From assembly GCF_047495875.1 (NCBI RefSeq), contig NC_092461.1, positions 51,346,511 to 51,410,510 of the forward strand: a stretch of 64,000 nt of DNA, in the 5' to 3' direction. Below are positions 41,228 through 54,628 of the stretch, one piece after another. Source of the DNA: Pithys albifrons albifrons (taxonomy: Eukaryota; Chordata; Aves; Passeriformes; Thamnophilidae). The stretch's first letter is position 1. Each line of letters opens with the position of its first letter. A program made the translations under genes and the position numbers. The notes beneath the pieces were generated by a model. That model searched no databases and was not told where the DNA came from. It saw nothing but the letters and a program-made list of their open reading frames with translations.

Positions 41228-41329
41228 TGTTCCTGAGGCAGATAGGGGCCATCTACTTGTAGCAGTAAATGGATCTATACACAGAAGGAATATAGCTCAC
41301 AGAAGAGAGACTTCATCCTGCAAAATCCT

Positions 41330-42625
41330 TGCAGCACATTTCAAAGTGGAAGTCTGGAGCAAGGAAGATACACCCTTGGTGGAGGAAAACCATGTTAAGG
41401 AGCACTTAAATGAACTGCATATCTAAATCCATGGGGCCTCATTGGGGTTACCCACAAATATTGAGAGCTGGCTGATGTCATTATTAGGCCACTCTCCATT
41501 ATATTTAGAAGGTCATGCCACTCCTATCTTCAAGAAGTGAGATAAAGGAAACTACAGACCTGTCAGCCTCACATCAAGCTCTGGCACAGGGACAGGAGAA
41601 AAGTCCTGGAGATTACTTCCAAACATACAAAGGACAAGAAGATAACTCAGAATCATTAGCATGTATTTACCATGGGGAAACTGCACAGTCTACATGATAC
41701 CCTTCTAGGACAAAATTGCTGGCTTGCTCTAAGAGGGGAGAGCAGTGGATATTCTTTCCCTTAACATTAGTAAGGCAGTTGACGGTCTCCCTAAAGGTTT
41801 CAGGGAAGCTGATGAAGTACAGGTTGGATGAGCAGACAGTGAAGGGGGTTCAAAATTGGCTGAACAATCAAGCTCAGAGGATTTTCCTTATTTGTGTGAC
41901 ATCTAGTTGGCAGATGTGGTGTCCCCTAGAAGTCCATACTCACTCCAGTACTTTTATAAATCTCCATTAATTAACTGGATGCTTAGACAGATTGTGGCCT
42001 CAACAGACCGGCAGATGACATGAAGGTGCCTGTGTACACGAGGGTTGTGCTGGCACTCAGAGTACATGAGGAAACAGGCAGGTAGGAACCTTATAATGTT
42101 CAAAAGCCCTGCATCTGGGGAGGACTAACCCCCATGTGCTAAGACACATGGATGTCCAGCTGGGGACATCCAGTTGGAAAGAAGCTTGGTAGAGAATGAG
42201 TCAGCAAAGCAACCACATGTTGGCAAGGACCAACAGCCTGCTGGGCTGCACGTTAGGAGTGTTGCCAGCAAATGGAGGGATGTGATCTTTCCCCACTACT
42301 CTGCGTTTGTGAGGCCACAGGTGGAGTATTCGTTCATTTCTGGGCTTCCAAGTACAAGAGACATGGACATACCAGACAGTGCAACAAAGGGCCACAAAGA
42401 TGATTAAGGGACTAGAGTGTCTATCCTATGAGGAGAGGCTCAAAAAATTGTGACTGTTCAGCCTGGAGAAGAAAAAGACTGAGGAAGGGTTTCACCACTG
42501 GTAAATACCTGATGAGAGGGAACAAAGAAGACAGAGCCAGGCTCTTCCAACAGAACTAGAGGCAATGGACTGAAATCAAAGGAAGCAAAGTAGTCTTTTT
42601 CCAGCTCAAAGGAGTATGAAAGAGA
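41330..42625 (+). mobile_element. Decayed CR1 LINE, reverse-transcriptase region to 3' UTR
   Basis: Successive blocks recall CR1 ORF2 and its 3' UTR. They include AAATCCATGGGGCCTCATTG and AGGCCACTCTCCATTATATT. A decayed form of the AFDTV motif region lies near 41765 (AACATTAGTAAGGCAGTTGA). Further on are GAGGCCACAGGTGGAGTATT, GGGCCACAAAGATGATTAAG, CTATGAGGAGAGGCTCAAAA and GTTCAGCCTGGAGAAG. Many stops and indels interrupt the frame, so it is an ancient inactive copy. The left boundary lies close to or against the truncated RTE copy, and the 3' tail is missing. Confidence 0.8.
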
Positions 42626-45600
42626 ATGAAATGTACAGCACAACACTATGCTGGTAGTGCTGAGGGTGTCATAAGATATGTTTAATAGCAGCTACTTGAA
42701 GGATGCTCCTACCTATTGCCTGGGCAATTTGCCTGTCGCTTACTGCTGTCTTTGATGCCAAAGGGCAAGATCATCGAGTCCTTCATCTTTTAATGATGCC
42801 CATATAGAAAAGAAGTTTAGCACACCCAATCTGTAACCAGACTAACTGGTGTTACCACCATTAAAATCATTACAATATAAATTCCTTAAATGTTAAGATG
42901 GAAGAGAATGAGAGAGAGAGGACAAAAGAATCTCTCATATGAGAACGCTGTCTACAGCAATCAGATAACAGAAAGAAGAGCAAAGGGCACAAAAATAGGA
43001 TTAATGAAGTTAGAGCACTGATTGTTCTCTAGTGTGGCAAAGTTTTCCCAAAATCCCAGCTGAAAATATAGACAAAAGGATACAGAGAGTTCACAGGAGC
43101 GATGGTTATGGGAAATGGAGGAAAGAAAACAATAAATTGAGGATATTAACCACTTAATTGCTAGAGATCTGCTATATCTGCTATCTATATCTATCAGTTT
43201 CCTAACCACATTCCATCTGATTTTCCTCCAAGGAATGTAGGAAATCTTAAAATCACACAGTGGTTTTGATGACATGAGAATAGACTGAAAAGCCCTAGGG
43301 TAACAAACTCACATGCTACAGAGTGATGTCTGATACATATAATAGCACTGGAAAAAAGTTTGTTGTGACAGCTGTGGAGTAGGATGGCTGGAAGGCTAGG
43401 TGAACTTGCAAAATGAGGAGATTTCTGCCTAAAAATAAAGTCATAGAGTTCTTCCATCACTTATAAAGATGAGGAGGATAGGGGGACAAGCTTTATGAAG
43501 CAAAAAAGCAGACATCCCTCAAAGACTGCTTTTCCAGAATTTTCAAGATTTCTCATCTGTGAGAATATTTAATCAGTTGGAAAATCTTGGGTTTGGGAAC
43601 ACACACTGTCAAAGCCAGTGTTTACATTACAAAGTCCTTAAAATTAGCCTTTTTACATCTAAAACTAAGGAAAGGAAGACTACAACACAATATGGACATA
43701 AGACTTTGAACAGTCTTATCACTTAGATCAAAAAATGTAAAACACCAAAGGAAATACCTGAGCTGTTTTACCTTTACCAGCTTCCCAAGAACTGTTTTGA
43801 TTTGCTGCAACTGAAGATGACTACTGAAATCCTTTAAAAGGTGTGACCTATGACCATGTAGGCTCGAGTAGTGATATTGACTTATGTAGACAGAATAGGA
43901 AGTGAAAAGTTTAAAAAAGTCTAAGGGTTAAGACAGAGATCAAAATTCATAGCCTATTTATAGTCAGTATGGGGGAAGTACTATAGCTTAACATAGGAAG
44001 GAAGCAGCAAAAGGAGCCACTCTTCCCTCCTTCTTCACCTCCAAGGCTCAGAATAATAAAAGGCTACCTCGATACAACCTTATTGAGTAGCTCCTGCTAA
44101 AACAGATGGCAATAATCCTGAAGAATCGCACCACAATCCATGTGCAGAGTACTGAATCAGCAAAGCTACAAAAGTGATCAGTCAGCTACTTCCCTAAGAA
44201 GCAGTGACAGCCAAGACAAAAATTAAGTTAACAATAACAAAAAAACCCACAACCACCAAACAATGCCTGGGCCATGTAGCAAATGATATTATTCTTCTTA
44301 ATGAGCATGGAAAATACAAATAGCTCTCAAAAGGGAGAACATTATCTTTTCAGACGCAAAAGACAGGAATTCAGCTGGATTTTTAGATGAGAACAACTGA
44401 ATAGAACAGAAACATTTAATGAATGGAAGGGAGTTAGGAAATGATGACACCAAAATAGAGTATTGTTCATACTAGAACAAATGCCAAAGTACATAGCTAA
44501 AGTCAGGTGATGGTGTTGAAAGGCAGCTGAGGGAAGGGTAGGAAAGATCTGGACAATTCAATCAAAACATATGAGAATAGGGCTGCATTCATATTACCCG
44601 TTATTTTTATGCTCAACTTCTTTTGAGTCCACAACTATTGCCCTACTGTAAAATCAAGACAGGTTGCCTTCCAACATAGAATGACCGGCTTATGAAAAGA
44701 AATTAATATATTCACACACATCCACTCAGAGAATGTTAGTGGCATCTTTCTAATTAATGGAACCTTTCTTGATTGTAAAGCCTCTTGGAACAGACATGTA
44801 TCTTCTGTCTTTTCACAAAATTCCTAAATAAGTGAGACACAAACTCTTCAGAACTGCATATTTTTCTTTCAGCTTTTCCTATGGGTGAAAACCACTCTCT
44901 TTTTATTGAAGCAACATAACCACAGAAATCTTCTCTTACTACCTCTTTCGCACTTTCTGTATATTCTTATTGGAGGAGATGAATCAGGCTGAGGAAAAGA
45001 ATAGAATACACAAAAGAGAGAAAGAAGAGGCCACAAATTAATGGACATCAAAGACAAGAATTGCCATCAAGGCACAATATTTCTAACACCCAAAATTCTA
45101 AACTAAGTTTCTTTTTGAAAACATGTTCAACAAGACACTTTATATCCTGTATTTATTGAGTTAAATTACTCCCACGGTACTGATGCTAAATATTTTCTTT
45201 CTGAGTTTTTACTGAAAGACTAGTAGACTACATCCAGCCAAATAATGATCCTTATCTTTTCAGCAGGAGAAAGCCTAAAACAGAAGGTATGAGCCATTAG
45301 CAAATATCAAGCCATATCTCTGGATAACAAACACTCCAAAGCTGTAAAATTGATTGATGAACATTGTAACAGGAGCGAACCAAATTCTGTTGACAACAGG
45401 CAGTGCAGGGCTGTTACTGTCAAAAGCTGGGCTGCCACCCCTATGAAAGCCAAAAGGAATCAAATTGCCATGTATCTGACACTGCCAGAGAGCTGGTGCT
45501 CCTCCAAGCAGCATTCTGGCAGAATGCTACAGAACATGTGTGCTCTACGGTGCTCCGTATTTTGGCCAGACAACACAAACATTGTCTCCTTCCAACAATG

Positions 45601-48600
45601 AAATAAATTACATAATGGAGTGCAACAGGCCAAGATTTCTGATGAAGTGACCTGTCTGGCCTTAACAAAATGATCCCAGATGATATTTGCACCCACATAC
45701 ATTATGTACCACTCCAGAATTAGAAACTCTTAAATTAAATTCTTAGCATTTTCATACATGACAAGAATAATATGTCTCTACGACCACATACGTACAAAGC
45801 ACTTTTTGCCTTGTACATGAAACAAAATTTTTCATTTTAAGTCAAGTTCAGAGAAGAGTTATGCACATTATTAAACACTTCAAAAAAGACCAAAAAAAGA
45901 CAACAGCAACATTTTCAGAAGTATCAAACCATTTTAGCTATTTTACTCCATACAGCTACAATCCCAATGTACACACTATGAACAGCACCACAGTTCCAAA
46001 TTAAGTCAATAATTATTCAGCAATGCTGAATATAAGATATGTAAGAATATTAGTAAATAAAATTTCCCAATTAAAATAACCGTAACTTTTCTAAACATCT
46101 TTTTTATTTGTCAGGTTTTTTCATTCAGTCTTTCTCTACAGTCACAAGAAAAGGTATGTTTCTCATACTGCTACAGTAACAACATTCAAGGGGTTTCGTG
46201 AAGCTGAGAAATCTGGCAAACATATTGCTAGACTCGTTAAGAACTGATATCTTAGTGTTTTCCCTCCTTATTGTAGGATACACCCACCTCTCCAGAGAAA
46301 CAAAGGATGAATTTGTAAATACAACTATATGAAAAAGGCACAGCATCAAGAATGTCTCACTACGATTGACAGAAAAACAATCTTTATGACACACACATTA
46401 CTTACGTTAAGGGTGGGAAAGGATATTAATCTCAATGAGATACGAAGCACGTCATTTATGATTTCATCATGTTCACCAGAGCATAATACTGGTACTCAAA
46501 TATCATACTGTATTCCAACATTTCAACATCAGAAACAAGTTGCTACAGTGACAATGCACATTTGGGGCCACCATCCCACTGAGGACTGCACTGAAATGGG
46601 GGGAAAAAAACGAGCTTAAAAAGTTTAAAGAATGAAGTCAAAGAACAGGAAGATAAATATGCTTGACTTAAAGAGCTTGCGATAAAACAGTTTTTCAGCC
46701 AATATTGAGAAAAACATTAGTAAAACTAGACATCTTTCTGATGTGGAGGAAAGCTCCAACGCCACTTTTTCATCAAAGCTACTCCTCAGTGCAGCATACA
46801 TTTGATTATGGAGCACTACAGTTACTATGCATAAGGCACTTCTGATTCTGTATTTAACTTTTAGTTACGTTTTACTGCCATTTAAAGACAAAGAATTATC
46901 AAAACACTTGGCTTTGCAGGACAAAAAAGTCAGCTATGACAGAAAACATCTATCAGTTTTAACTTTTTTTAATGTTAAGCAATGTTCAACACATTCCAGT
47001 TATCACCAGGGTCTGCAGTGCTACGCACTGCACAGACACACTGAGACACACATGCCTTACAACTACAAACAGACAAAACAGACAAACAACTGGAAGAGGA
47101 GTGACCCAGAAGTGGCATCTCCAAGTGACATCTCCAAGTGATTCCGTTGCCACAAGGAAGACATTTCAATTAGCATGACCACTTGGCCCCATTCTTCTGA
47201 AACTACCAGAAGATAGAATAAACACACCAATTTCACACAGAAGACAGTGACAGAATGTGATCAACCCTACCTCTGCAAATGTTGACATCTCTCTGACTTT
47301 GCACTGATATGATTCTGACACTGCAACTGAACAATACGCAGAGACTAAATGATGCCAAGAAAGCATGGGAGGAAACAGAAAAGACAGAAGTGTCCTCCTA
47401 GGTCTTAAATATTTCTGCACAGTTCACATTGCATAAGGCAAAGCTAACACACAATTTTCACACTGGCCATCTTTGAAAAAAACAACTCATCAGCACTGCC
47501 AAGAACACACCAAGTTCATGTAAGTGACTACACCTGAGCCCAGGAGGTATACAGGGACTTCAGCCAAGGAGAACCCAGAGAGCCCACAGCTCCACTTCAT
47601 ACCCCAGTTGCTCCTCCTGTCCTTCTGCTATTGCAGGTGACAGCCACAAACTCCTGGGTTTGCTGGACACATTATGCCTGGTACACAATAAAAAGTGAAG
47701 CTGTTTAGACACTCTTTAAATTGCTATTTACATGCAGTGTTATCAAACTGGGCAGGGATCTTAATACAGGTATTAAGACACCCCCAGTTTTTATCCTACC
47801 TCCTAAGTTGCCTTCTGCAAGCACAGCTTTGGGAATGTGGCCTTAAAGTGTTTCTAGTCACAAGACCAAACACTGACAAGACAAAAGCTTGCAGAAACAA
47901 CGCACTTAGGGCACTCCGATTTATTGGTAAAGGTTGATTTTCAAACCCACATATTTGCCCTGTCATAACTGCATAAAATTCAGAGGGCTTTATCTACAGC
48001 ATAAGTAAAGAGACCATTTAACATTTGGGGCTCTGGTGTCACTAATATGAGGCAAAAAGGGAGTTTTGCACCCTTCAGATGTTGCAAGAGTAAGTCCCTT
48101 CACGAATTAAATGCAGTTCCAAGTGAAATGTAAGCAACTTCAGGGTTGCTTACGCTTGGTTTCCCTTTTATCACATATATCAGCTTGCAAGCAGAGGCAA
48201 TTGATGAGGCAGAGTTTACATGAAGTTACCCCTGTTTCTTCATTCAGAAGCGGCCAAGTAGTCCTCTTTGACTTCTTGATGAAGCACTGATCCTTTCAGG
48301 ATGATTGTCTCACCACACGTACCTACACTTCCATGATTTCCATAATAGGGTCATTTCTCAGAAAGCTCTTCTTTGAAACTACTTTAAATCCAGGGCAAGA
48401 CAAACAGTGCTTTGGGCAATGAATTATTTATCAGTCCTGCTCCCTGATGACAACTTCTCAGTTATCCATTGAAACAGATCTGATGGCAACAATAATTCTA
48501 CACCATTTAATCCATGTTTAGCAACAAGCCCTACTTGTTGAGTACAAAGTATGTAGATATGAACAACTGGAAAGCAGCCAAGGTCAGCAAGAAGCCTACA

Positions 48601-49062
48601 TTTCTTAAGTTTACTATCCTATTTAATTCTTAAAGCTTTTTTTTACGCAAAGTTACCTTCTGCTTTCAGAAGAACTGCCGAGCTTACACAGACCACCACC
48701 ACAGTTGCAGCAGCACTTGCAGAAAACAGCCCAGCTGTTACCATACCACAGCTGAAAATGTTTTCCAGGAAAAAAGCAATTAGCTTTCATCCTTCCTATG
48801 GCAGTCATCTATTGGGACAGGCATGTAAGACAGCATGGTTCATTTTGGTAATTCTGGGCGGTTGCACTAGACAGGTGCCTACTCTTATTATTATTTATCC
48901 AGTGTGCATCTGTTTGTTTTTTTTTTAATAGCGTTCACATACTGATAAGATCCCAATAGTTATTTTTATATAACATTCTTCAAAGGAACTTTCCCATGCT
49001 CCCATTCCTGTCTACAGTTGCTCAACCAGACTGCGTGTTGTGGATTTTCAGAAAAGAGCCAT

Positions 49063-49462
49063 CAGAGAATCATAGAATAATTAGACTTGGTGGGCATCCT
49101 TAAAGGTCACTTAGTCCAACTCCTCTGCGAAGAGCAGGAACTGCGTCAACTAGATCAGGTTGCTCAGAGCCCAATCCAACCTGACCTTGAATGTTTCCAG
49201 GGATGAGACATCTACTACCTCTCTGGGCAACCTGTCCTAGAATTTCATCACGGTCAGTGTAAAAAATGTCTCCTTTATATCTAGTCTACCTCTACTCTCT
49301 TTTCATTTAAAACCTTTACCTCTTGCCCTATCACAACAGACCCTGCTAAAAAGTCTCTCTCTGTATTTCTTATAAACCACTTTTAAATACTAAAAGGCTA
49401 CAATAAGGTCTGCCTGGAGCCTTATCTTCTACAGACTGAACAACCCCAACTCTCTCCTCTGA
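49063..49462 (-). mobile_element. CR1 LINE 3'-end fragment (~400 bp)
   Basis: The forward strand begins CAGAGAATCATAGAATAATT and continues TTAAAGGTCACTTAGTCCAA, ACTAGATCAGGTTGCTCAGA, ATCTACTACCTCTCTGGGCA and then CAACCCCAACTCTCTCCTC. That is the reverse complement of the CR1 3' UTR and the end of ORF2. It is moderately diverged and 5'-truncated. Confidence 0.88.
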
Positions 49463-50680
49463 ATACATTTATTTCTAACAGCAAAAATGCATTGAGAACA
49501 AAAGCAACAGAGAAGTACCATGTCTTCCAACACTACAACAAGGAAAAACCAAAGGAGATACAGCAGCATGTGAAAGGTGAGAAAAAAAATTAGAAAATTA
49601 GAAAATTTGTATTAGAAAATACTACTGCCCCAAAATGTAACTGTTCCGACTTTAGTAAAGCCTTGAAAACTGTAAATGTGTGATTTTGGGACTGACAAGA
49701 GTGTGATGTATACCACAATGATGAGCTAGCTGAGAAGGATGCACCATAATCACAAGAAAATTGCACTGGTTTAAGCACAAAACAAAAAAACCAAAACCAA
49801 GCACATAAATGTTAGATATGCTTTATAGACACATATGTTGTGTGGATTTTAACTGCTGGGTTTATCTCCTGACTTAAAGTCAGGATCAGCAAAACAGGAC
49901 CTACTTTGTACACTTTTTTTATGCTTCTACACTAAACAAAACTCACCACACGATCTGGATAGAAAAAATAGGATATATCACTATTGATACTGATAGCTTG
50001 TCAAATAAAGCTGAAAAACGCATTGACTTCTTTCAGTCTAAAAGCTTAAACCATAGAGCAACTTTCACAAATTTGTTTCATAAACAACATTAGATGGGAG
50101 AGCATGATGTGGGGGAAAAAATCAGTTCTAGTCATGACAAATCCCCAAACTAGACAAAGCATAGAGTCTTGTTCACTTATGACACAAAGCAGCTTACACT
50201 GCTGTGTCAAATTTATTACCTTTACTCGAAACCAAAATTCTGGGTCAAAACCCCAGACCTACTTTGAGAAGTGAGAGGACTGCTAACAGAAACACCACTT
50301 AGCACTGGGCTTATACTCTAGAGAAAAAAATCTGCAAGAGTTTTCAGCTGCCCCGCTTCCAGACATAAACACAGAAAGGTAACCATACTATTCTACCCAT
50401 CTCTTTTTCCACTTAAAAAATTCATTGCTTGAATCAAAACTTAGAAGGGAAGCTGAAGGCACTCCTGTCACCTGCTGTGAGCACAGCAAGGTTTTAAGAG
50501 CTGTTTTGACACTCAGCCTAAGCTGTTCTCTCCAAGTTTCTTCCAATTTGACCACTTTCTCCTCTTTCATCATCAGATTTCCTGGAACAGTCCAAAATTG
50601 GACAACTACCAAAAAGCCCTGTATGATCCAGCGTATTGGATACCCTGCATTTGGCTATGCCAGGTCTTTTTAACAATTGT

Positions 50681-50691
50681 ACTGTACACCT
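50681..50691. repeat. Left target-site duplication of the RTE-like LINE
   Basis: ACTGTACACCT lies immediately left of the LINE and is repeated exactly at 54670-54680. The 11-bp perfect direct repeat defines the insertion as 50692-54669 and shows target-primed integration. Confidence 0.93.
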
Positions 50692-50738
50692 CTTCTCCGG
50701 GGACACCCCCTTGTCGCGGGGGAGAAGCTTGCGTGCCC
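50692..50738 (+). promoter_or_regulatory. Candidate HDV-like ribozyme core at the LINE 5' terminus
   Basis: The first seven bases of the element, CTTCTCC (50692-50698), are exactly complementary to GGAGAAG (50721-50727), giving a possible P1. Directly before the second P1 strand, CCC (50708-50710) and GGG (50718-50720) can form P3 around the 7-nt loop TTGTCGC, the position and type of loop L3. GGG-A-CAC (50700-50706) could pair with GTGCCC (50733-50738) as P2. The fold would cleave precisely at the 5' boundary set by the target duplication. HDV-like ribozymes are known at the 5' ends of R2- and RTE-type LINEs. P4 and the catalytic J4/2 cytosine are not clear, so activity is uncertain. Confidence 0.55.
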
Positions 50739-51449
50739 TCATGAGGTTGAGAGCTATGCTGGAGGTGGTTTGTGCCACCGGTAGGGTCTCCCATGCCAGA
50801 GAGGTCTCAGCTGAAGGGTCAGACAAAGTGTGTCCACGGGCAGGATGGGCTCGCTAGCCATCTGGCAACCATCCTAGGAGAAGGACAACTCCAACCCCAA
50901 ACCCGGGCAGATGGAGCTCGCTTAGCCCTGTAAGGCCATTCATCTAAGAGAAGGATACTCTAACCAAACCTACGTCCTGAGGCATTCGCTGTCACCATCC
51001 AAGCTCACTAGGCCGTGGCAGATGAACCTTAGGAGTAAAGGGTGGGGCCAGTTCTGTGCACGCTGTGCCTCACCTAAAAAATCCATTGCGCAGGCTTGAA
51101 GGGTTCACCCACATTGCAAAGTCCTGTAGCAACAGGTGAGGGTCGAAAACAGCAGGTGATAGGAAGGAGCTGGAAGCCGCAGACCCAACCCTGCATGCAG
51201 GCGGTTCAGGATATGGGTCATTAGAGACTTGACCCCGGAGATGACAGTCTCTTGCGGCAGCATCCTGAATGACCAAGCAGCCTTTTCTAGGGACAGCATT
51301 GCTTGCTCCACACGGAGAGGGGCCTAGCAAAGGTGGCCTAAACAAAGCTCATCTCCACACCCGGTTGGATAACCGCGGCCAACTGGCATCTTCCATGCGG
51401 TCAAACAAAAACAAAGAGATTTCAAAGGCATACACCTGTCTGCAAAGGT

Positions 51450-52377
51450 GTGCTCAAACTAGCACTCGCATATTGGAACATCAGAACCATGCTTGATACT
51501 GGGGATAGTGGATGTCCTGAGCATCATCCTGCTCTAATTGCCCACGAACTGTCACGGCTCAATATTGACATTGCTGCTCTCAGTGAAGTTTGTCTTCATG
51601 AGGAAGGCAGCCTTAAAGAACATGGTCCTGGCTACACACTCTACTGGTCAGGCAAACCCAAAACCGAAAGACACCTTTCAGGAGTTGGCTTCATGATTAA
51701 AAACTCCATTGCCTTCAAACTTGAAAATCTGCCGACAGGTCATTCCGATCGCATTATGTCCTTACGCCTCCCTCTACACAACAGGCAACATGTTGTTCTT
51801 TTTAGCATATATGTCCCAACTCTCCAAGCTGACCCAGCGGAAAAAGACAAATTCTACACAGACCTGGACCGCCTCACCCAAAATGTTCCTGCAGATGATA
51901 AGATCATAATCCTTGGTGACTTCAACGCCAGAGTAGGTAAGAATTCTGAAGCCTGGAAAGGAGTCCTGGGCAAGCATGGCACTGGAAACTGCAACGACAA
52001 CGGACGCCTCCTGCTAGCGTTTTGCGCAGAACGGCAGCTCACCATCACCAACACTATCTTTCAACAGAAAGACAGCCTGAAGACAACCTGGATGCATCCT
52101 CACTGACTATATCTTAGTACAACAGAGAAATGTCAGTGATGTCCATCATACTCGAGTGATGCCGAGTGCAGAATGTCAAACAGACCACCGCCTTGTGCGC
52201 TGCAAACTTAACCTCCACTTCAAGCCCAAACCTAAGAGAGGCGGCATTCCAAGGAGGAGGCTCCAAGTCAGCAATCTTCAAACAGCCACAGTGAGAGACA
52301 GCTTCCAGGGAAACCTTCTAACTAGACCTAAAGATAATCCCATAGATCCCTCTCCTGAGGCGCTTTGGCAACATTAA
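51450..52377 (+). pseudogene. RTE-like LINE endonuclease domain (frameshifted)
   Basis: The first part (51450-52106) encodes LALAYWNIRTMLD, IDIAALSEVCLHEEG with the catalytic glutamate region, SGVGFMIKNS and IIILGDFNARVG. These are the signature motifs of the apurinic/apyrimidinic-like endonuclease that nicks target DNA for LINE integration. A small deletion after TTWMHP ends this frame. The domain resumes in another frame (52156-52377) with CQTDHRLVRCKLNLHFKPKP, which contains the conserved Asp-His pair near the C-terminus of the nuclease. The true start codon is uncertain: the leucine-rich LALAYWNIRT context follows an upstream segment that seems to be in a different frame. Confidence 0.88.
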
Positions 52378-54628
52378 AAGTTGCATCCTGCAGTCCTCTG
52401 AAGAGTCCCTAGGGTTCTCCTCCAAGAAAAACAAAGACTGGTTTGATGAGAACAATCAAGAGATTCAGGAATTGCTGAAGAAGAAGAGAACTGCTCACCT
52501 AGCACACCTTGCTCAGCCATCTTGCCATATAAAAAAAGCCGCCTTTCGTCTTGCATGCAGCAAGCTCCAACAGAAACTTTGAGACATCCAGAACAAATGG
52601 TGGCTCGACCTAGCAGAAAAGACACAACTATGCGCAGATTTGGGTGACCAAAGAGGATTCTATGAGGCCCTGAAAGCAGTGTACGAACCCACACACCAGG
52701 TTCAAAGCCCCCTACTCAGTGGAGATGGTCAACTGCTTCTAACAGATAAAACCTCCACCCTGAACCGATGGTCTGAGCACTTTCAGACTCTCTTCAGTGC
52801 CAACCGTGTAGTCCAAGGCTCAGCAATTCAGCACATTACACAACAACCGGTGAAACATGAATTGGATGCAGCCCCTACTATGGGAGAGATACTCAAGGAC
52901 ATACAACAGGTGAAAACTGGCAAGGCAGCTGGGGTTGATGGAATTCCACCTGAAATCTGGAAGCATGGAGGTCAAGCACTCCATGCCAAATTCCACGAGC
53001 TTGTTGTGCGTTGCTGGGAACAAGGGGAACTACCACCAGATCTCCGTGATGCAGTCATTATCACCCTGAACAAGAAGAAAGGAGAAAAATCAGACTGCTC
53101 AAATTACCGAGGTATTACTTTGCTCTCCATTGCTGGTAAAATCCTTGCAAGAATACTTCTGAACAGATTAGTACCCACTATTGCAGAAGATCTTCTACCT
53201 GAAAGCCAGTGCGGTTTCAGAGCCAATAGGAGCACCACAGACATGGTGTTTGTTCTCAGACAACTGCAAGAGAAGTGTAGGGAACAGAACAAAGGTCTCT
53301 ATGTAACCTTTGTTGACCTCACCAAAGCTTTTGACACTGTGAGCAGAAAAGGCCTGTGGCAGATCTTGGAACGTTTAGGATGTCCCCCCAAGTTCTTCAA
53401 AATGATCATCCTGCTACATGAGGATCAGCGTGGACAAGTCAGATATGGCGATGCACTCTCTGAGCTCTTTCCAATAACCAATGGTGTGAAACAAGGTTGC
53501 GTTCTTGCACCAGCTCTATTCACAATCTTCTTCAGCATGATGCTCCAAAGAGCCACAGCAGACCTCGATGAAGAAAACGGCATCTACATCCGATATCGTA
53601 CCGATGGAAGCCTATTCAACTGAAGGCGACTGAAGGCCCACACCAAGACCCTGAATCACCTTCTCCGCGACCTGCTTTTTGCTGATGACGCCGCCCTCGT
53701 TGCTCACACAGAAGCAGCTCTGCAGCGCTTCACATCCTGCTTTGCAGAGGCTGCTGAGCTTTTTGGGCTGGAAGTCAGCCTGAAGAAGACAGAAGTTCTC
53801 TACCAACCTGCACCTCAAGAAGTCTTCCATCATCCTCACATCACCATAGGCAATTCAGAGCTTAAGTCAGTCCAGCAGTTCACCTATCTGGGAAGTATCA
53901 TTTCCTCAGACGGTAAGATTGACAAAGAGATAGACAACAGGCTAGCAAAGGCATACAAAGCCTTTGGAAAACTCCATAAAAGAGTCTGGTGCAATCAGCA
54001 TCTGAAGAAAAGTACAAAGATTAGTGTCTACAGAGCCATTGTACTGTCTACTCTTTTATATGGGTCTGAATCATGGGTCATCTACCGCCACCACCTGCGG
54101 CTTCTTGAACACTTCCATCAGCGCTGCCTCTGTTCAATCCTAAACATCCACTGGGCTGATTACGTTACCAATGTGTCTGTTCTTGAACAGGCAGGGGTCA
54201 GCAGTATCGAGGCCATGCTGATGAGAACGCAGCTGCGCTGGGCAGGGCACGTCTCCAGGATGGAGGATCACCGCCTTCCGAAGATTGTGCTCTATGGTGA
54301 ACTCGCCACCGGCTGCCGCAAGAGAGGAGCCCCGAAGAAGAGATACAAGGACTCCCTGAAACAACACCTCAGCCTTGGCCATATTGACTGCCACCAATGG
54401 TCCACTCTGGCCTCCAGTTGGGATTCATGGAGACACACCATTCACGATGCTGCTGCTTCCTTTGAGAATGCATGGAGAGTCAGTCTTGAGGAGAAAAGAC
54501 AACGCAGAAAGAACTATTCCTTGCCAATGTCACCTAGGGAGGTGTTTCGCTGTGCCTTTTGTGACCGGACCAGCCTATCCCGTATCAGCCTTTTTAGCCA
54601 CCAGCACGCTTGCAGCAAGCGTGGGTAG
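52374..54628 (+). pseudogene. RTE-like LINE reverse transcriptase with C-terminal Cys/His finger (stop-interrupted)
   Basis: After a frameshift at the end of the endonuclease, one frame runs to the natural stop at 54626-54628. It is interrupted by TGA at 52580-52582 and TGA at 53621-53623. Visible motifs are GKAAGVDGIPPEIWKHGG, SNYRGITLLSIAGKILARIL, ESQCGFRANRSTTDM, VTFVDLTKAFDTVSRKGLW, GVKQGCVLAPALFTIFF and the catalytic RDLLFADDAALVAH with FADD at 53678-53689. Then come the thumb-like LKSVQQFTYLGSIISSDGKI and the tail LRWAGHVSRMEDHRLPK. The last residues, FRCAFCDRTSLSRISLFSHQ and HAC, form a Cys-Cys-His-Cys finger that may bind nucleic acid. The second stop separates the fingers from the active site, so the copy cannot make an intact enzyme. 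Confidence 0.9.

Noticed and set aside
47110..47145. Short direct repeat CATCTCCAAGTGA x2 as a CRISPR-like or regulatory array
   Set aside because: Only two adjacent units without spacers; simple slippage in eukaryotic intron DNA.
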